From: MGIIa-K1 sp964577145
Lineage (GTDB): Archaea > Thermoplasmatota > Poseidoniia > Poseidoniales > Poseidoniaceae
Direction of reading: 5' to 3'
Assembly (NCBI GenBank): GCA_964577145.1
Contig: CAZNXM010000001.1
Coordinates: 34,355-98,354, forward strand
DNA: 64,000 nt
Shown one piece after another: positions 26,496 through 36,169 of this stretch (positions are counted from its first letter, which is position 1; the number at the start of each line of letters is the position of its first letter). Below the pieces are notes generated by a model that ran no database searches, had not been told where the DNA came from, and was given only the letters and a program-made list of their open reading frames with translations. The translations under genes and the position numbers were made by a program.

Positions 26496-27293
26496 TCACA
26501 AAGTAGTTAGCAAATCTGACCACTTGAATGACGAGCCACGACGAAATAGATTCTCATGAAAATCATCTTGAGAATAATGAGAACATCTTGCAACTCTCCC
26601 GCGAGAATTATAACAACCCATCCTAGTATGAATGGGAACAATTAGGCTATTGAGGTCCAAGGCAGGGCCATTTGCGGGAGGAATTTCAATACTCACATTT
26701 TCCGATACACCGTCCCATACGAGTTCATTGAGATTTGGTGATTGTATCGAGAGGTCACTCTCCAAACGGATAATTCCTTCAGCAAGGCGCTTAGGAGACC
26801 AAGTATTCTGTACGCCGGCATCTAGCCATTGCACGATTCGTTTCATTTCTGACGGTTCTAGAAGTGCGATAAAAGTGGACTCCCACCATCCAGGTGAGCG
26901 AATAATAGTGACGTGGTGTACTCCGGGTTGAACTTCACGAGCATCAAGTGAGTCAGCCCATGTGCGACAAATATTCTCAATTCTTACTGGGATCAAAGGC
27001 ATTGTAGGTGCCATGATGTCGGCCAGTCTGTATGGATTTGCCAACTCACCTGCAACTAGAAGGGGGCGGTATTTGGAGAGGTCGAGAAGGTCACTAATTT
27101 TGTCCCCGTTTGGCAAAGCATGTGCGCCGACGAATTGTCTTAATTCATCGAGATTGATTGAATCGTTTTCTGGCATCTTCGGCATGCTAAGTTCGAGAAC
27201 TTCGGACGAAGTGAATAGAACAGGGCCAGATGGAAATTGCTTTGGCGATGTTTTAGGAGTAAGTTGCCAAAGCCTTGGAGAGATGCCAGCCAT
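26496..27293 (-). CDS. Hypothetical protein paired with a CBS-domain gene
   Basis: Unrecognised soluble protein of about 265 residues. It has no membrane helix or signal peptide. Notable stretches are the N-terminal SPRLWQLTPK, a central HHVTIIRSPGWWEST, and a Cys/His-containing end (MGCYNSRGRVARCSHY). The ATG at 27293 has a GGTGG sequence seven bases upstream; the longer frame would need a TTG. It lies just behind the CBS-domain gene on the same strand, so the two probably work together. Confidence 0.6.
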   Translation of the reverse strand: MAGISPRLWQLTPKTSPKQFPSGPVLFTSSEVLELSMPKMPENDSINLDELRQFVGAHALPNGDKISDLLDLSKYRPLLVAGELANPYRLADIMAPTMPLIPVRIENICRTWADSLDAREVQPGVHHVTIIRSPGWWESTFIALLEPSEMKRIVQWLDAGVQNTWSPKRLAEGIIRLESDLSIQSPNLNELVWDGVSENVSIEIPPANGPALDLNSLIVPIHTRMGCYNSRGRVARCSHYSQDDFHENLFRRGSSFKWSDLLTTL

Positions 27294-27328
27294 ACTTATT
27301 CCACCAGAAGGTGAGAATTCAATGTTGC

Positions 27329-27790
27329 TCAAAGCAAGAACCGAGGAATATGTCGAGCCACTGTACTATGACTCACTACTCCAATAATCGCTCCTTCACC
27401 ATCGACAACTGCCAATTGGCTAAGGTCATGAGCAAGCATTAGTGCGCCCGCCTTCAATAGCGGGGCACTCTTTGGCATTGTGATAGTTTCTTGTGTAACT
27501 AATTCTACAGCAGAAACCGCATGCATCCATGCGATATCGCGATTCACGGTCTTGCGTGCTACCAATTTCAAAACATCAACCGCGTGAATACGCCCAATAG
27601 GTACACGGTCGGAGTTGACGATGAAGACATGATCCCAGTTGTTTCCAGTTATTTGCTCTAGAACATCAGCTACTGTGGCGGAATGGAATAGAACATGTGG
27701 GGCGCTGAATACTTGCCCGCAAGTTAGGGCACGTGCTGCACTTGAACGGCTGGTTTTTTTGGAAGCACGACGGGACTTAGAAATCGACAT
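27329..27790 (-). CDS. CBS-domain protein
   Basis: About 153 residues made of a short basic N-terminal tail (SRRASKKTSRSSAAR) and a pair of CBS motifs. The first runs GQVFSAPHVLFHSATVADVLEQ to RVPIGRIHAVDVLKL. The second runs AVSAVELVTQETITMPKSAPL to LSQLAVVDGEGAIIGVVSHSTV. CBS pairs bind adenine nucleotides and act as energy sensors or gating modules. A GAGGTG Shine-Dalgarno lies five bases before the ATG at 27790, which decides the start. The partner is likely the unknown protein encoded next on the same strand. Confidence 0.82.
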   Translation of the reverse strand: MSISKSRRASKKTSRSSAARALTCGQVFSAPHVLFHSATVADVLEQITGNNWDHVFIVNSDRVPIGRIHAVDVLKLVARKTVNRDIAWMHAVSAVELVTQETITMPKSAPLLKAGALMLAHDLSQLAVVDGEGAIIGVVSHSTVARHIPRFLL

Positions 27791-28015
27791 CACTTCACCT
27801 CTATTGGGCGCCGGCGACATCCTTACCTATTTGAACCCATCACCAGATTGAGAGGATTCAATTCACCAATGCCGGTAGAGATTCCCCCGAAAACTACTGT
27901 AATAGGGGTGAAATCCTCCCCTCATCAGGAAGTAATCCCCCTGTTAAGGGGAGTTATTGCAGTTTCGATGCGCGGGAAGTGAACCTTCATCTCCAAAGAG
28001 ATACCGGAACCCATC

Positions 28016-28453
28016 ATGCCCCTCCCCCATGATGTGCTAAGTCGCCTTGCTAGCCTATCTGGATATGACCAAATGCTTGAGATGGACACCATAAGTCGTA
28101 ACCATGGCATTGGCCTTGCTCAGATTGAATCTGAGTTGGCTGCGTTCAATGCTGGCCCCCAACCTGAAGCCGAACCTTCTACGCCCCAAATGGATACCTT
28201 TGTTCCAGGAGCGTACAAGGAAGATGTCGACTTTTCAGATGCACAGCCGATCAATACCGGGCCCCAATATATCGACAATCCTGAACAATTCAGAATGAAG
28301 TACAATCCTTCACACGAAGGGCTCGCTCATCAAGCCCAAGTCAACCAAGCAATAATTTGCCCAGCCTGTTCTTCACCATTGGGAATTCCTGAAATTAGGC
28401 CAATCAAAGTGACTTGCCCGCAGTGCATGCACGAAGCGGTATTTCAAAATTAG
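28016..28453 (+). CDS. Hypothetical protein with C-terminal zinc ribbon
   Basis: A 145-residue protein. The N-terminal 45 residues (MPLPHDVLSRLASLSGY and HGIGLAQIESELAAFN) form a small helical region. A Pro-, Glu- and Asp-rich linker follows. The last 35 residues hold a zinc ribbon, CPACSSPLG and CPQCMHEAVF, with two CxxC knuckles. Such ribbons bind nucleic acid or protein. Function unknown. It overlaps the convergent DUF373 gene by four bases. The 225 bases upstream contain no other gene; short G/C-run inverted repeats there (such as CCCCCT and AGGGG at about 27940) are the only structure seen. Confidence 0.65.
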   Translation: MPLPHDVLSRLASLSGYDQMLEMDTISRNHGIGLAQIESELAAFNAGPQPEAEPSTPQMDTFVPGAYKEDVDFSDAQPINTGPQYIDNPEQFRMKYNPSHEGLAHQAQVNQAIICPACSSPLGIPEIRPIKVTCPQCMHEAVFQN

Positions 28454-29562
28454 ATGCCCCAGTACCGCTCAGCCTGAGCCTGACGCGCTTGTACTGCTCT
28501 GACAATTGTGGTAGTGACCCATAGAACTGCAATCCACATGAGTGGTTCTAATAGGTCATTGAAAATTCCTTCAACACTGAATTCGTACGTTGTTCCATTT
28601 AGTACTGATTTAGCAATAGCTAATCCTTTGTCGAGGAAACTGTAGACCACCATTCCAAAGACTGCTAGTACGATTAATCTTCCAGAGAAAGAACCTCTTT
28701 GCAATCTGAGAATCATAAATCCTGCTGTTGAAGTAAGGAATGCAATAACGATCCACGCTAAAGCAGAATGGATTACTGCAACCCAGATGACCGATAGACT
28801 TCCTGAAACTGCAAGATATTCCGAGTACCCTTCGGCAACAGCAAAAATAGCACTGAAAACCGTCGAAGTCCACAATAGAGAGGAGAACATTGCTGCATCT
28901 GCATTCTCTCTCATTTCCTGAGCAATACGGCCTACGGTTGCTTCCAAACCTAATCCCTTTGAGAGAATAAACAAACCAAGGATGAGTGGTAATGCTCCGA
29001 TTACAATACCTCCGATATTATCTGGAAGCATTATACCAAGTCCAAATAATGCCAATATTGCACCTAGGGGAACTAACATCTTTGCACGCCATTTTGGATC
29101 TTCAAGCGCTTTTACAATGTAGTAATAGGTACTTTCAATCCCTTTGGATTGCTTCACAATTATTTTCTCGATATGGTCAATTCGTACCTGACTTTGCAGA
29201 ATTGGTAGAACCGATTCATCTTCGGCTCCATCCGTAACAAGAATCGCTTGGTCTGGCTGAAATTCTGCAACAACTTCCTCAAGTTGTGCAGCAATCGCTC
29301 TATCAGAACGCATTCCTACCTTCTCGTCACCGGTTAGAATTGCGATTTCAACTTCGTCACCTTCAGAATTGATCTCAACTAACTGGTCAAACTGGTGGAG
29401 GGCCCCGAAAATTGCATTGGTATCACTCTCTTCAGGGTCAGCGATTCCAAGGCGCAGGGCTGCGGTGAGGACCTGTTTTCGTCCTACTACTGGCCCTTTG
29501 ATTGCAGTCTTTAGACCAAGGTCATTGTCTCTGTCGACAGTTATGACAAGTGTTCGGACCAT
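28450..29562 (-). CDS. DUF373 family membrane protein
   Basis: Conserved archaeal protein of about 370 residues. The cytoplasmic N-terminal half starts VRTLVITVDRDNDLGLK and includes GRKQVLTAALRLGIADPEESDTNAIF, the hallmark of DUF373, with a Rossmann-like core (AILVTDGAEDE). The C-terminal half has five or six membrane helices starting at about residue 165 (MLVPLGAILALFGLGIMLP). Biochemical function is unknown. Its neighbour is the primase large subunit gene on the same strand, 48 bases away. Confidence 0.88.
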   Translation of the reverse strand: MVRTLVITVDRDNDLGLKTAIKGPVVGRKQVLTAALRLGIADPEESDTNAIFGALHQFDQLVEINSEGDEVEIAILTGDEKVGMRSDRAIAAQLEEVVAEFQPDQAILVTDGAEDESVLPILQSQVRIDHIEKIIVKQSKGIESTYYYIVKALEDPKWRAKMLVPLGAILALFGLGIMLPDNIGGIVIGALPLILGLFILSKGLGLEATVGRIAQEMRENADAAMFSSLLWTSTVFSAIFAVAEGYSEYLAVSGSLSVIWVAVIHSALAWIVIAFLTSTAGFMILRLQRGSFSGRLIVLAVFGMVVYSFLDKGLAIAKSVLNGTTYEFSVEGIFNDLLEPLMWIAVLWVTTTIVRAVQARQAQAERYWGI

Positions 29563-29610
29563 CCCTTCTCCCTCCCTTGGATATGTTTAGGCTGAAACGT
29601 CACCACTTCA

Positions 29611-30753
29611 TCAAGCATCGCCTGTTTTGTCCTCTTCGGAAACGATTGCGGCCTGTTGTTCTTTCATTCGCCGCCTCTGATTGGCCCTGACATATTTGAG
29701 CGGATGGTCCATCCAAGGCTGGTCGCACAATCTATCCTGTCCAGGTTGGACCGCACAATTGTGATTTACCTTCAATTTCCCACATCCAGAAGGTGTGTAT
29801 TCTCTTTCGTAAAGGTGGTTCACTTGGTACGTAGTGGTTGCTTCAGAGAAATCAGGCGCCCCTCTGAACAGATCTACTGTTGATTCGGGAGGGAAACCGA
29901 TTGTCCGAGCCATTGCAGCAAGGAATACTCTTCCGAAGTGATTTACATTCACACCTTGCGCCAGTTCTGCAATTGCTTTGCGCATACAGGGAGGCCAGTC
30001 CGCTTCTCCGGCCCCTACAAGTGCGACCGCTTCGGATGAACGGTCGGCCATCAACCCTCGAATCATTCCAACGGGTTCAGATAAACGAATAGCGAGAGAT
30101 TCATCCATGCTGGCCATTTTCTCAAGAGCTTCAATTTGAATCTCTTCCTTTAGACGTTCTCTAAGAAGACGGGCTAGTTTTTCAGTTGAAGAATACACCC
30201 TTTCCTCATGGAGAATTACCCAACCGTCTTCGACATCACAATTTGCCAACCTCCAGCGCGGGCCAGTGATTTTTGGAGAGAGTTCTATGAAATCAGCAAG
30301 CCCCATTTTCCAAACACCGTCAACCCTTCTTTCTATTTTTGAGAGATATGTATTGGCAATGACATCGAGATTTGCGATATCCACTGCAAGAATCCGTTGG
30401 CCACGCTCCGCTTCTGCTTGAGCCCAACGCGCAATCAAGCGCTCATCCTCACTTGCACCAACGACTAAGCGAGCATAATAAAATGAAAAAGCCTCCAATA
30501 ATCTCCCTTCCTCGGTATGAATATCTCCTATTGATGCAACTTCGACCCCATCCTTGCTATCGACGGTATCAACCAATCGAGAACGAGCTCGAATTCGTGA
30601 CCTCTCCATCAGAGAGCCCTCGAGTAATTCGTCGAGGTCAATACCATGCTTTACCGCCATACCAGTTATCCATCCGCTCGCCTGAGGAAGGAAGGGATAA
30701 CGGGCCAGTGTGACCTCATCGGCAAGGTCTGGCACGGTCAGTGGCTTTGGCAC
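29611..30753 (-). CDS. priL: DNA primase large subunit PriL
   Basis: Regulatory subunit of the archaeal/eukaryotic primase; it binds the 4Fe-4S cluster and, with PriS, starts primers at the replication fork. The N-terminal helical domain starts LTVPDLADEVTLARYPFLPQA. The C-terminal domain contains the four likely cluster cysteines: PPCMRKAIAEL, then TPSGCGKLKVNHNC, then DRLCDQPW. Length about 380 residues is normal. I chose the GTG at 30753 because homology begins there; the ATG at 30822 would overlap the start of the divergent MptE gene. PriS is not in the window. PolD DP2 lies 1.3 kb away. Confidence 0.92.
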   Translation of the reverse strand: MPKPLTVPDLADEVTLARYPFLPQASGWITGMAVKHGIDLDELLEGSLMERSRIRARSRLVDTVDSKDGVEVASIGDIHTEEGRLLEAFSFYYARLVVGASEDERLIARWAQAEAERGQRILAVDIANLDVIANTYLSKIERRVDGVWKMGLADFIELSPKITGPRWRLANCDVEDGWVILHEERVYSSTEKLARLLRERLKEEIQIEALEKMASMDESLAIRLSEPVGMIRGLMADRSSEAVALVGAGEADWPPCMRKAIAELAQGVNVNHFGRVFLAAMARTIGFPPESTVDLFRGAPDFSEATTTYQVNHLYEREYTPSGCGKLKVNHNCAVQPGQDRLCDQPWMDHPLKYVRANQRRRMKEQQAAIVSEEDKTGDA

Positions 30754-30820
30754 GACGCCCCGTTCACGCTCCGGGCTCTTGAACCATCCTATTGATGAGC
30801 AGGGCAAGTATCGGCGCAAC

Positions 30821-31453
30821 ATGCAACCGGTCGATGCAAGGCTCGTCCAGGTTCAAGAAGAGATTCGCGAAGCATTCGGGTGGCGCCTAGAATCCGATAT
30901 TGATAGCGCTCAGTTACTAAGGGCAGAATGCACAAACCCCTCCTCCACAATTCGACTTTCAGGAATAGTTGCAGTCGTAGGCGCAGCAGCCCCAGATGGC
31001 GTAACATCCTCTCATCCAATAATCGCTGCCGATGGAGCAGTTGGGGCTGTTGCTGATTTATCTCAAGTTATTTTGGTAGTAAGTGATGGCGATGGATCCC
31101 CTCATCTAGAACGTTCCTTGAATCGTGGCATTCCGCTCTGTTTACATGCTCATGGTGACAATATTTCCTCGTGGCGAAATGTACTTTCGATTATAGATTC
31201 CACCCAAGAGATTATTTTGACCCATCAAACGCCGAATTCGATAGATGGAATGTATAACCCCGGGGGTTTCACAGATGGTGACCGTGCAGTCTGTATTGCA
31301 TTTGCACTTGGTGCAGATGCAGTTGAATTGATTGGGTTTAGCACCGGCGACGTAGGAAAATGGTCCGGAGTAACAGATGTTGAGCGCAAACTCACGAAAC
31401 TCACTTGGATGAAACGCATCCTCGCGATATTGGGTTTGGAGGTTGAGCCATGA
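30821..31453 (+). CDS. 6-hydroxymethylpterin pyrophosphokinase, MptE-like
   Basis: Archaeal DUF115 family enzyme that activates 6-hydroxymethyl-7,8-dihydropterin with ATP on the way to tetrahydromethanopterin or folate. The signature is a series of short strands with Gly and Asp: AVVGAAAPDG, IIAADGAVGA, ILVVSDGDG, then LHAHGDNISSW, LTHQTPNS, NPGGFTDGDRAVCIAFALGADAVELIGFS. These line the nucleotide and metal site. About 210 residues, typical. The start at 30821 is fixed by homology; 67 bases separate it from the divergent primase gene. The next gene overlaps its end by four bases (ATGA). Confidence 0.85.
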   Translation: MQPVDARLVQVQEEIREAFGWRLESDIDSAQLLRAECTNPSSTIRLSGIVAVVGAAAPDGVTSSHPIIAADGAVGAVADLSQVILVVSDGDGSPHLERSLNRGIPLCLHAHGDNISSWRNVLSIIDSTQEIILTHQTPNSIDGMYNPGGFTDGDRAVCIAFALGADAVELIGFSTGDVGKWSGVTDVERKLTKLTWMKRILAILGLEVEP

Positions 31454-32025
31454 ACCGGAACCAAGTATTTTGGATAATCGCACTTATCGGAGTCAACCTT
31501 CTTTGGGGCACAATCGCGGATAATAGTGCAACTCAGGACATCAATAGGCCGGGTGCTGATTTTGCTCCTGAACGCCAGGCTTCTGTAAATTCAATCGTAG
31601 GGGAGTCGGCAATACCTGCAAGCCTCGAATGCGATTTTTCTAGTGAAATAGGAGTCGAAGGAGAAGTAGGATGGTCGATAATGTTAGATTCACAGGTAAT
31701 TGCTAGTTGGGACGGTAATTCCAGTGAAAGTTGTGTAGGATGGAGTGGAGAACTTTCACCCGGCGAGTACACAATTCTGACAACAAATGTAGACGGAATC
31801 GATGCATCTGTAAAATTACACTTGCAGCCATTTGAACCCATCAGATGGCATGGCCACATCGCATTCTCCATTCTCTTATTTGCATTAGGTGGCGGTGAAA
31901 TTGTGGTCCGTATGGTCATGCCGAAGAAGATAAAGAAAGTCAAAAATGAAGAGGAGGAAATAGTGGAAGAGGCACCCCCCCCTTCGATCGAGTCCCAAGG
32001 GATTTGGCAGGACCCAATTCGTTAA
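31450..32025 (+). CDS. Membrane-anchored hypothetical protein
   Basis: A 191-residue protein with an N-terminal hydrophobic segment (VFWIIALIGVNLLWGTIAD) that may be a signal anchor. An extracellular region of about 100 residues follows, with beta-rich patterns and two cysteines (LECDFSSEIG, SSESCVGWSG). A second membrane helix (IAFSILLFALGGGEIVVRMV) leads into a basic then acidic cytoplasmic tail (KKIKKVKNEEEEIVEE). It is not assigned to a family. It is translationally coupled to the MptE gene and abuts the convergent PolD gene at 32026. Confidence 0.65.
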   Translation: MNRNQVFWIIALIGVNLLWGTIADNSATQDINRPGADFAPERQASVNSIVGESAIPASLECDFSSEIGVEGEVGWSIMLDSQVIASWDGNSSESCVGWSGELSPGEYTILTTNVDGIDASVKLHLQPFEPIRWHGHIAFSILLFALGGGEIVVRMVMPKKIKKVKNEEEEIVEEAPPPSIESQGIWQDPIR

Positions 32026-35000
32026 TCAGAGAAAATCAGCCAAACTCAATTGTTTGGCTTTATCATTGTTGAATAGGCTTTCAACACTATTAGCAAGCCA
32101 TTCGACATTCTGAGTAGTATAGGAATCAACGCCGTATTTTGCCATCACGTGCTTTGTTACTTCGATGTATTTCTTTACAGCCCCTTGTGTGACAGTAAGT
32201 GCAAGATTACCATTACAGAGCCCACCTTCTGATTTCTTTACCCCGAAGTTAGCCATCCCTCTTCCACTCGATTTTGGAATCTGAATACATTTCCCTGCTA
32301 AAGGCATCCTTCGGTAGGAATGTCCACATTTTAGACATCGCACTTTTTGTCTGGTAAAGGCTACGAGGTTTCCCCGTAAATCAGGAAGGAAATGTGACCT
32401 AACAACACTACTTGCTACAGTTCTAACATCTACGCCCCTGAGGCGATGTCCAAGGTCAAGTTGGCCATTCATCTTGTCAATCATCGTCTCGAGAGTTTTG
32501 TATGCAGATAGAGCCGGGCCTTCAGCCATTGATTTGGTGGAATGAGTAAAACCCATACCTCTTACTGCAGCAACAGTACCGAGTCTTCTATCGATGAAAT
32601 CCATTCGGTCACTCAATTCTTTTGGATGAGGTTGATCTAGTGTTGCTTCGTAAAACCATCTTTCATAGAACCAAGCAGAATCAACATTGAGGGCTTCTTT
32701 GTCAACTTCAGTAGGATTCAATCTAGTCGTCAGGACAAGAGGTGCATCCATCTGACCTCCTCTATTAGCGGGAAGAATCTCCCTACTGAAATTTAGAAGA
32801 CCATCCATTAAGAGCATTATCGCGTCTTCGTCACCATCACAATTCCGCCTCTTTGCAGCGTGGAAAAGAGGGTGCGCATATCCTCCCGAAGAATTCGACC
32901 AACCTATGATTCGACTTAGCACCCCTCCACTAGTGTGCGGAGCAAGGGCACAAATTAGGTGTCCAATTAGGTCATCTGGCTTTTCGACATGGTAAAATGG
33001 CTCGACACCATAAAAACGTACCAGAAGATCATCGATGAATTGCGTTGCCCTAACAAAATAATCTGCTGCATTACGAGCTGCGATGAAGTCTTGAGGAAAG
33101 AGTTCGAGTAATTGGGAATTCGAAACCAACTCCTTTCCATAACAATCGTGAGTGTAACCCAATCGATGAAGCGCCTCCCATTCAACTCCGATTTCTTCAG
33201 GAGTGAAATGAGTGACAGGCACATCACTCATGTCAAATCTAATAGTCCCATCTCTGAATACTGGAAGGCCATGTCGCGCTCTAAGGATTCCTTTTTCTAT
33301 TGGCTCAGGAGTTTGGTCCTTACTCATTAATTTCTTAGCGCATTTCACCTGCTTTGGCAATCTATCAATGCCAAGATGGATTCGTGCATCTTCAACTAAT
33401 TCATCCAATTTTATTGTCTGTGGTTCGCCCCGACGCCGGGTATTTTTCCGTTCCGAAGAAACTCGAGATTCTGTTCTTCCACCACAATTCGTCCCCGGTT
33501 GCGTTTCTCCAAATTCATTTACTTCCCGATGATGACATCTTAGCATTGGAGATTTCCGTGAACATTTTGTGCAAAACCTAACACCGACTTGGACACGTAA
33601 ATCCTTCTTATCTATGGCGTTTCTAAGTAGGCGTTGATTGCCACCTGCTAGTTCGATTGGAAATAGTGCGTGGACGGTTGGTTTTTCTCTAGGTGCAGCC
33701 TTCTCTGGCCTGCCCATTCTGCATCCGATTCGGATAGGAGCACTATGTTCCCAACGAATTCTAGATAACTGGCGTACAGCCCACATTATTCCATCGACAA
33801 TATGGTCGTCTTCTAGGATTTGACATCTGAGATGTGCTTCTGGATTATTGGGCCCAGGGTCTGCGACTTTACTAGCCGCTTCTTGCCCGATACGGTCAGT
33901 TTCTTTTATTCCAATCCCGCGTTGACGAGCATCGGTTTCAGCGGCAATCCTAATAGTCGCTCGTTGCTTTTCTAACTGTGTCTTCCTCACTTTTTCATCA
34001 GATAGTTGACCTGCAGCAACTCGAAGGGATGTAATTCTATTTTCAAATAATGTCATAGCATCTTCGATCTTTTTGGGCTTAGGGCCATCGCTCGAGAAAC
34101 CTAGGCCGTCAAGCATTGCTTGCCAACCAGAAGTTAGAACCAAATCATCTCCTTCATGGTGGTGGGCGATTCCAAGCATTAGAGCACAAGATTTCGCAAG
34201 CCCGTGTATTCTAAGTACCCAGCCGTGAGGGATTTGTGAGGAAAAAATGGGTTTCCTAATTTCGAAAGGAGGCCCAGGAATAGAATCCATTTCTAGTATA
34301 GATTCTTCTTCGGGGAGAAGTTCATCCATAGCATTCGCTTTCCAATTGGAAATCCCTCCAGGGATTCTTAGAGTTCCCTTGTCAATTATTGATTCTTCAA
34401 GCAGAGATAGCAATGCTGGAACCCATTCAATTGGCAGGTCCAACCACCATGGATTGTGAGGGGAAGTAAGCGAAGTTGCAAATCGAAGAGCAATTTCTTT
34501 CGCTGCTTCCCATGGAAGTGTTCTGCTAATCAGATCATTTCTCCAATTTCTACGAATATTAAATCGTTCATCGAGGTTCATATCAGGGGTAATCGGTCTT
34601 CCGGGGATGCCCTCTGGCAAAGTCTCACGTGTAATTTTTGATAGCCTACAAAATTCATCTAATGCTTGTTCACTATCAATTGCATCAATCAGGTCTGCGG
34701 CCCACCAGTCATGCGAATATGCTGAAGGAACGAGATTCTTGTTATTCTCCATAAATTCGCCATATCCAAGGACGAGTTCTCCATTATCCCACACCGATTT
34801 TATTTCAGGTTTGAGTTGTCTAAGTTTAGATTCTTCGTCAATTCTCAGGAACGAGCCATCCGACAAAATCACCCACGGTCCTTCTGCAATATCGCAAGGA
34901 GTGATGGCACACGCCTTTCCGGGGCGCTCGATTTTCATTTGAGTGCCTACAGCGATGAAATCGTCCATAGCTGCCATGGATGCTGCATTACATGACCCAG

Positions 35001-36066
35001 CAGCAAGTCCTGAAGGCCTAGCACGCCCATATCGAAGGCGAAACCCGCCTGCAGCAAGAGGGCCACCAAAAACGGGCCTCCCTGCGATAATATCCTTCAT
35101 GAATTTAGAGATTGAATCGACTTGGCGGCTTTTGAAACCATTAGAATTCACATCATCCCCTTCATCATCCTTTTGAGCGATTTTGGAAATGAAATCCCAA
35201 CCCGGCACCTCAAGTCGTTCAGTGTGCCTCTGGATTTTTGGTGCCTTCAGACACATGCCTTCTCCAATTACCAATAATACGCCACCGCGAATTCGCGTAT
35301 CATCGATATTTCGAACCCGCCCATATCCTGCGCATTCAATGTCCTCAGTTGATTCACCATTGATCATGATTGGACATGACCGCACAATCTCTTCAATTTC
35401 TTCAGGCGGCGGCTTATATTGCAGGTTTCCGCGATAGAGTCCAAATTCTTCCTTCACCCTTTCCACTTCTTCATCAGTTGGCGAATAAGCACCGACATTC
35501 AACTCCCTTCGAATCATGTCGGCAATCAACACAGCCAATGCTTGAGCGGTTCCACCAGCAGCACGAATTGGTCCAGCGAAGTGAACGGAAAGGAATTGCG
35601 ACCCATCAACATTTGACAGCAATCGAACTTCACTAATACCTTCTAAAGGAGCAACTAATACAGCTTCTGTTAGAATTGCAAGCCCTACTCGTAAACCAAC
35701 ATCGATACTTTTCTGCAATTCAAAATTCTTTTCTCGAAATCTTTTCGCAACGAGTTGAGCCATTTTTATCGAGGTTGTTTCACGATCAAATTGTTCTAAA
35801 TGCTGACGAATATCATCTGCGACTTCCTCGCCCTCAAGGTGCTGAACTAGGAGTTTCTCAGTTCTGCCTGCTAAATCCGATGCTCTTGGAATTTCAACAC
35901 TATCGACATGGTCAAAGCCCAATTTTCGGACCCTTTCTGCAATCCGATACGCTTCATCAGTGCGAACATCTAACAATTCGTGATATGCATCCATCTCTCT
36001 CTGAAGTCGTTCGAGATCCAGCCCTACTAGAGGGTCGTGGACATCCCGTATAGCCTCAGATGACAT
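32026..36066 (-). CDS. polC: DNA polymerase D large catalytic subunit DP2
   Basis: Catalytic subunit of the archaeal replicative polymerase PolD; with DP1 it synthesises DNA through a double-psi-barrel active site related to RNA polymerase. At 1,346 residues it is near the upper end for DP2 proteins without inteins, and I see no intein. The catalytic NCDGDED motif is near residue 1075, followed by MLLMDGLLNFSREILP. Zinc-binding pairs are visible at CTKCSRKSPMLRCHH and CLKCGHSYRR. The N-terminal part has the typical LDLERLQREMDAYHELLDVR. The extreme C-terminus, KQLSLADFL, is a PCNA-interacting peptide (Qxx-hydrophobic-xx-aromatic). DP1 is not in the window. Confidence 0.97.
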   Translation of the reverse strand: MSSEAIRDVHDPLVGLDLERLQREMDAYHELLDVRTDEAYRIAERVRKLGFDHVDSVEIPRASDLAGRTEKLLVQHLEGEEVADDIRQHLEQFDRETTSIKMAQLVAKRFREKNFELQKSIDVGLRVGLAILTEAVLVAPLEGISEVRLLSNVDGSQFLSVHFAGPIRAAGGTAQALAVLIADMIRRELNVGAYSPTDEEVERVKEEFGLYRGNLQYKPPPEEIEEIVRSCPIMINGESTEDIECAGYGRVRNIDDTRIRGGVLLVIGEGMCLKAPKIQRHTERLEVPGWDFISKIAQKDDEGDDVNSNGFKSRQVDSISKFMKDIIAGRPVFGGPLAAGGFRLRYGRARPSGLAAGSCNAASMAAMDDFIAVGTQMKIERPGKACAITPCDIAEGPWVILSDGSFLRIDEESKLRQLKPEIKSVWDNGELVLGYGEFMENNKNLVPSAYSHDWWAADLIDAIDSEQALDEFCRLSKITRETLPEGIPGRPITPDMNLDERFNIRRNWRNDLISRTLPWEAAKEIALRFATSLTSPHNPWWLDLPIEWVPALLSLLEESIIDKGTLRIPGGISNWKANAMDELLPEEESILEMDSIPGPPFEIRKPIFSSQIPHGWVLRIHGLAKSCALMLGIAHHHEGDDLVLTSGWQAMLDGLGFSSDGPKPKKIEDAMTLFENRITSLRVAAGQLSDEKVRKTQLEKQRATIRIAAETDARQRGIGIKETDRIGQEAASKVADPGPNNPEAHLRCQILEDDHIVDGIMWAVRQLSRIRWEHSAPIRIGCRMGRPEKAAPREKPTVHALFPIELAGGNQRLLRNAIDKKDLRVQVGVRFCTKCSRKSPMLRCHHREVNEFGETQPGTNCGGRTESRVSSERKNTRRRGEPQTIKLDELVEDARIHLGIDRLPKQVKCAKKLMSKDQTPEPIEKGILRARHGLPVFRDGTIRFDMSDVPVTHFTPEEIGVEWEALHRLGYTHDCYGKELVSNSQLLELFPQDFIAARNAADYFVRATQFIDDLLVRFYGVEPFYHVEKPDDLIGHLICALAPHTSGGVLSRIIGWSNSSGGYAHPLFHAAKRRNCDGDEDAIMLLMDGLLNFSREILPANRGGQMDAPLVLTTRLNPTEVDKEALNVDSAWFYERWFYEATLDQPHPKELSDRMDFIDRRLGTVAAVRGMGFTHSTKSMAEGPALSAYKTLETMIDKMNGQLDLGHRLRGVDVRTVASSVVRSHFLPDLRGNLVAFTRQKVRCLKCGHSYRRMPLAGKCIQIPKSSGRGMANFGVKKSEGGLCNGNLALTVTQGAVKKYIEVTKHVMAKYGVDSYTTQNVEWLANSVESLFNNDKAKQLSLADFL

Positions 36067-36169
36067 GGCAATCCTCTCACGCTTTATGGCGACCGCTCAT
36101 AAGTACTCTCACGCCTTATCCTGAGTCGATTGTGGGAAGGTTCATCGGTAAGGCGTCAAACCCCCCACC

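Noticed and set aside
32026..36066. Intein in PolD DP2
   Set aside because: The length is in the family range without one and no splice-junction His-Asn followed by Cys/Ser/Thr with flanking Hint motifs was seen.
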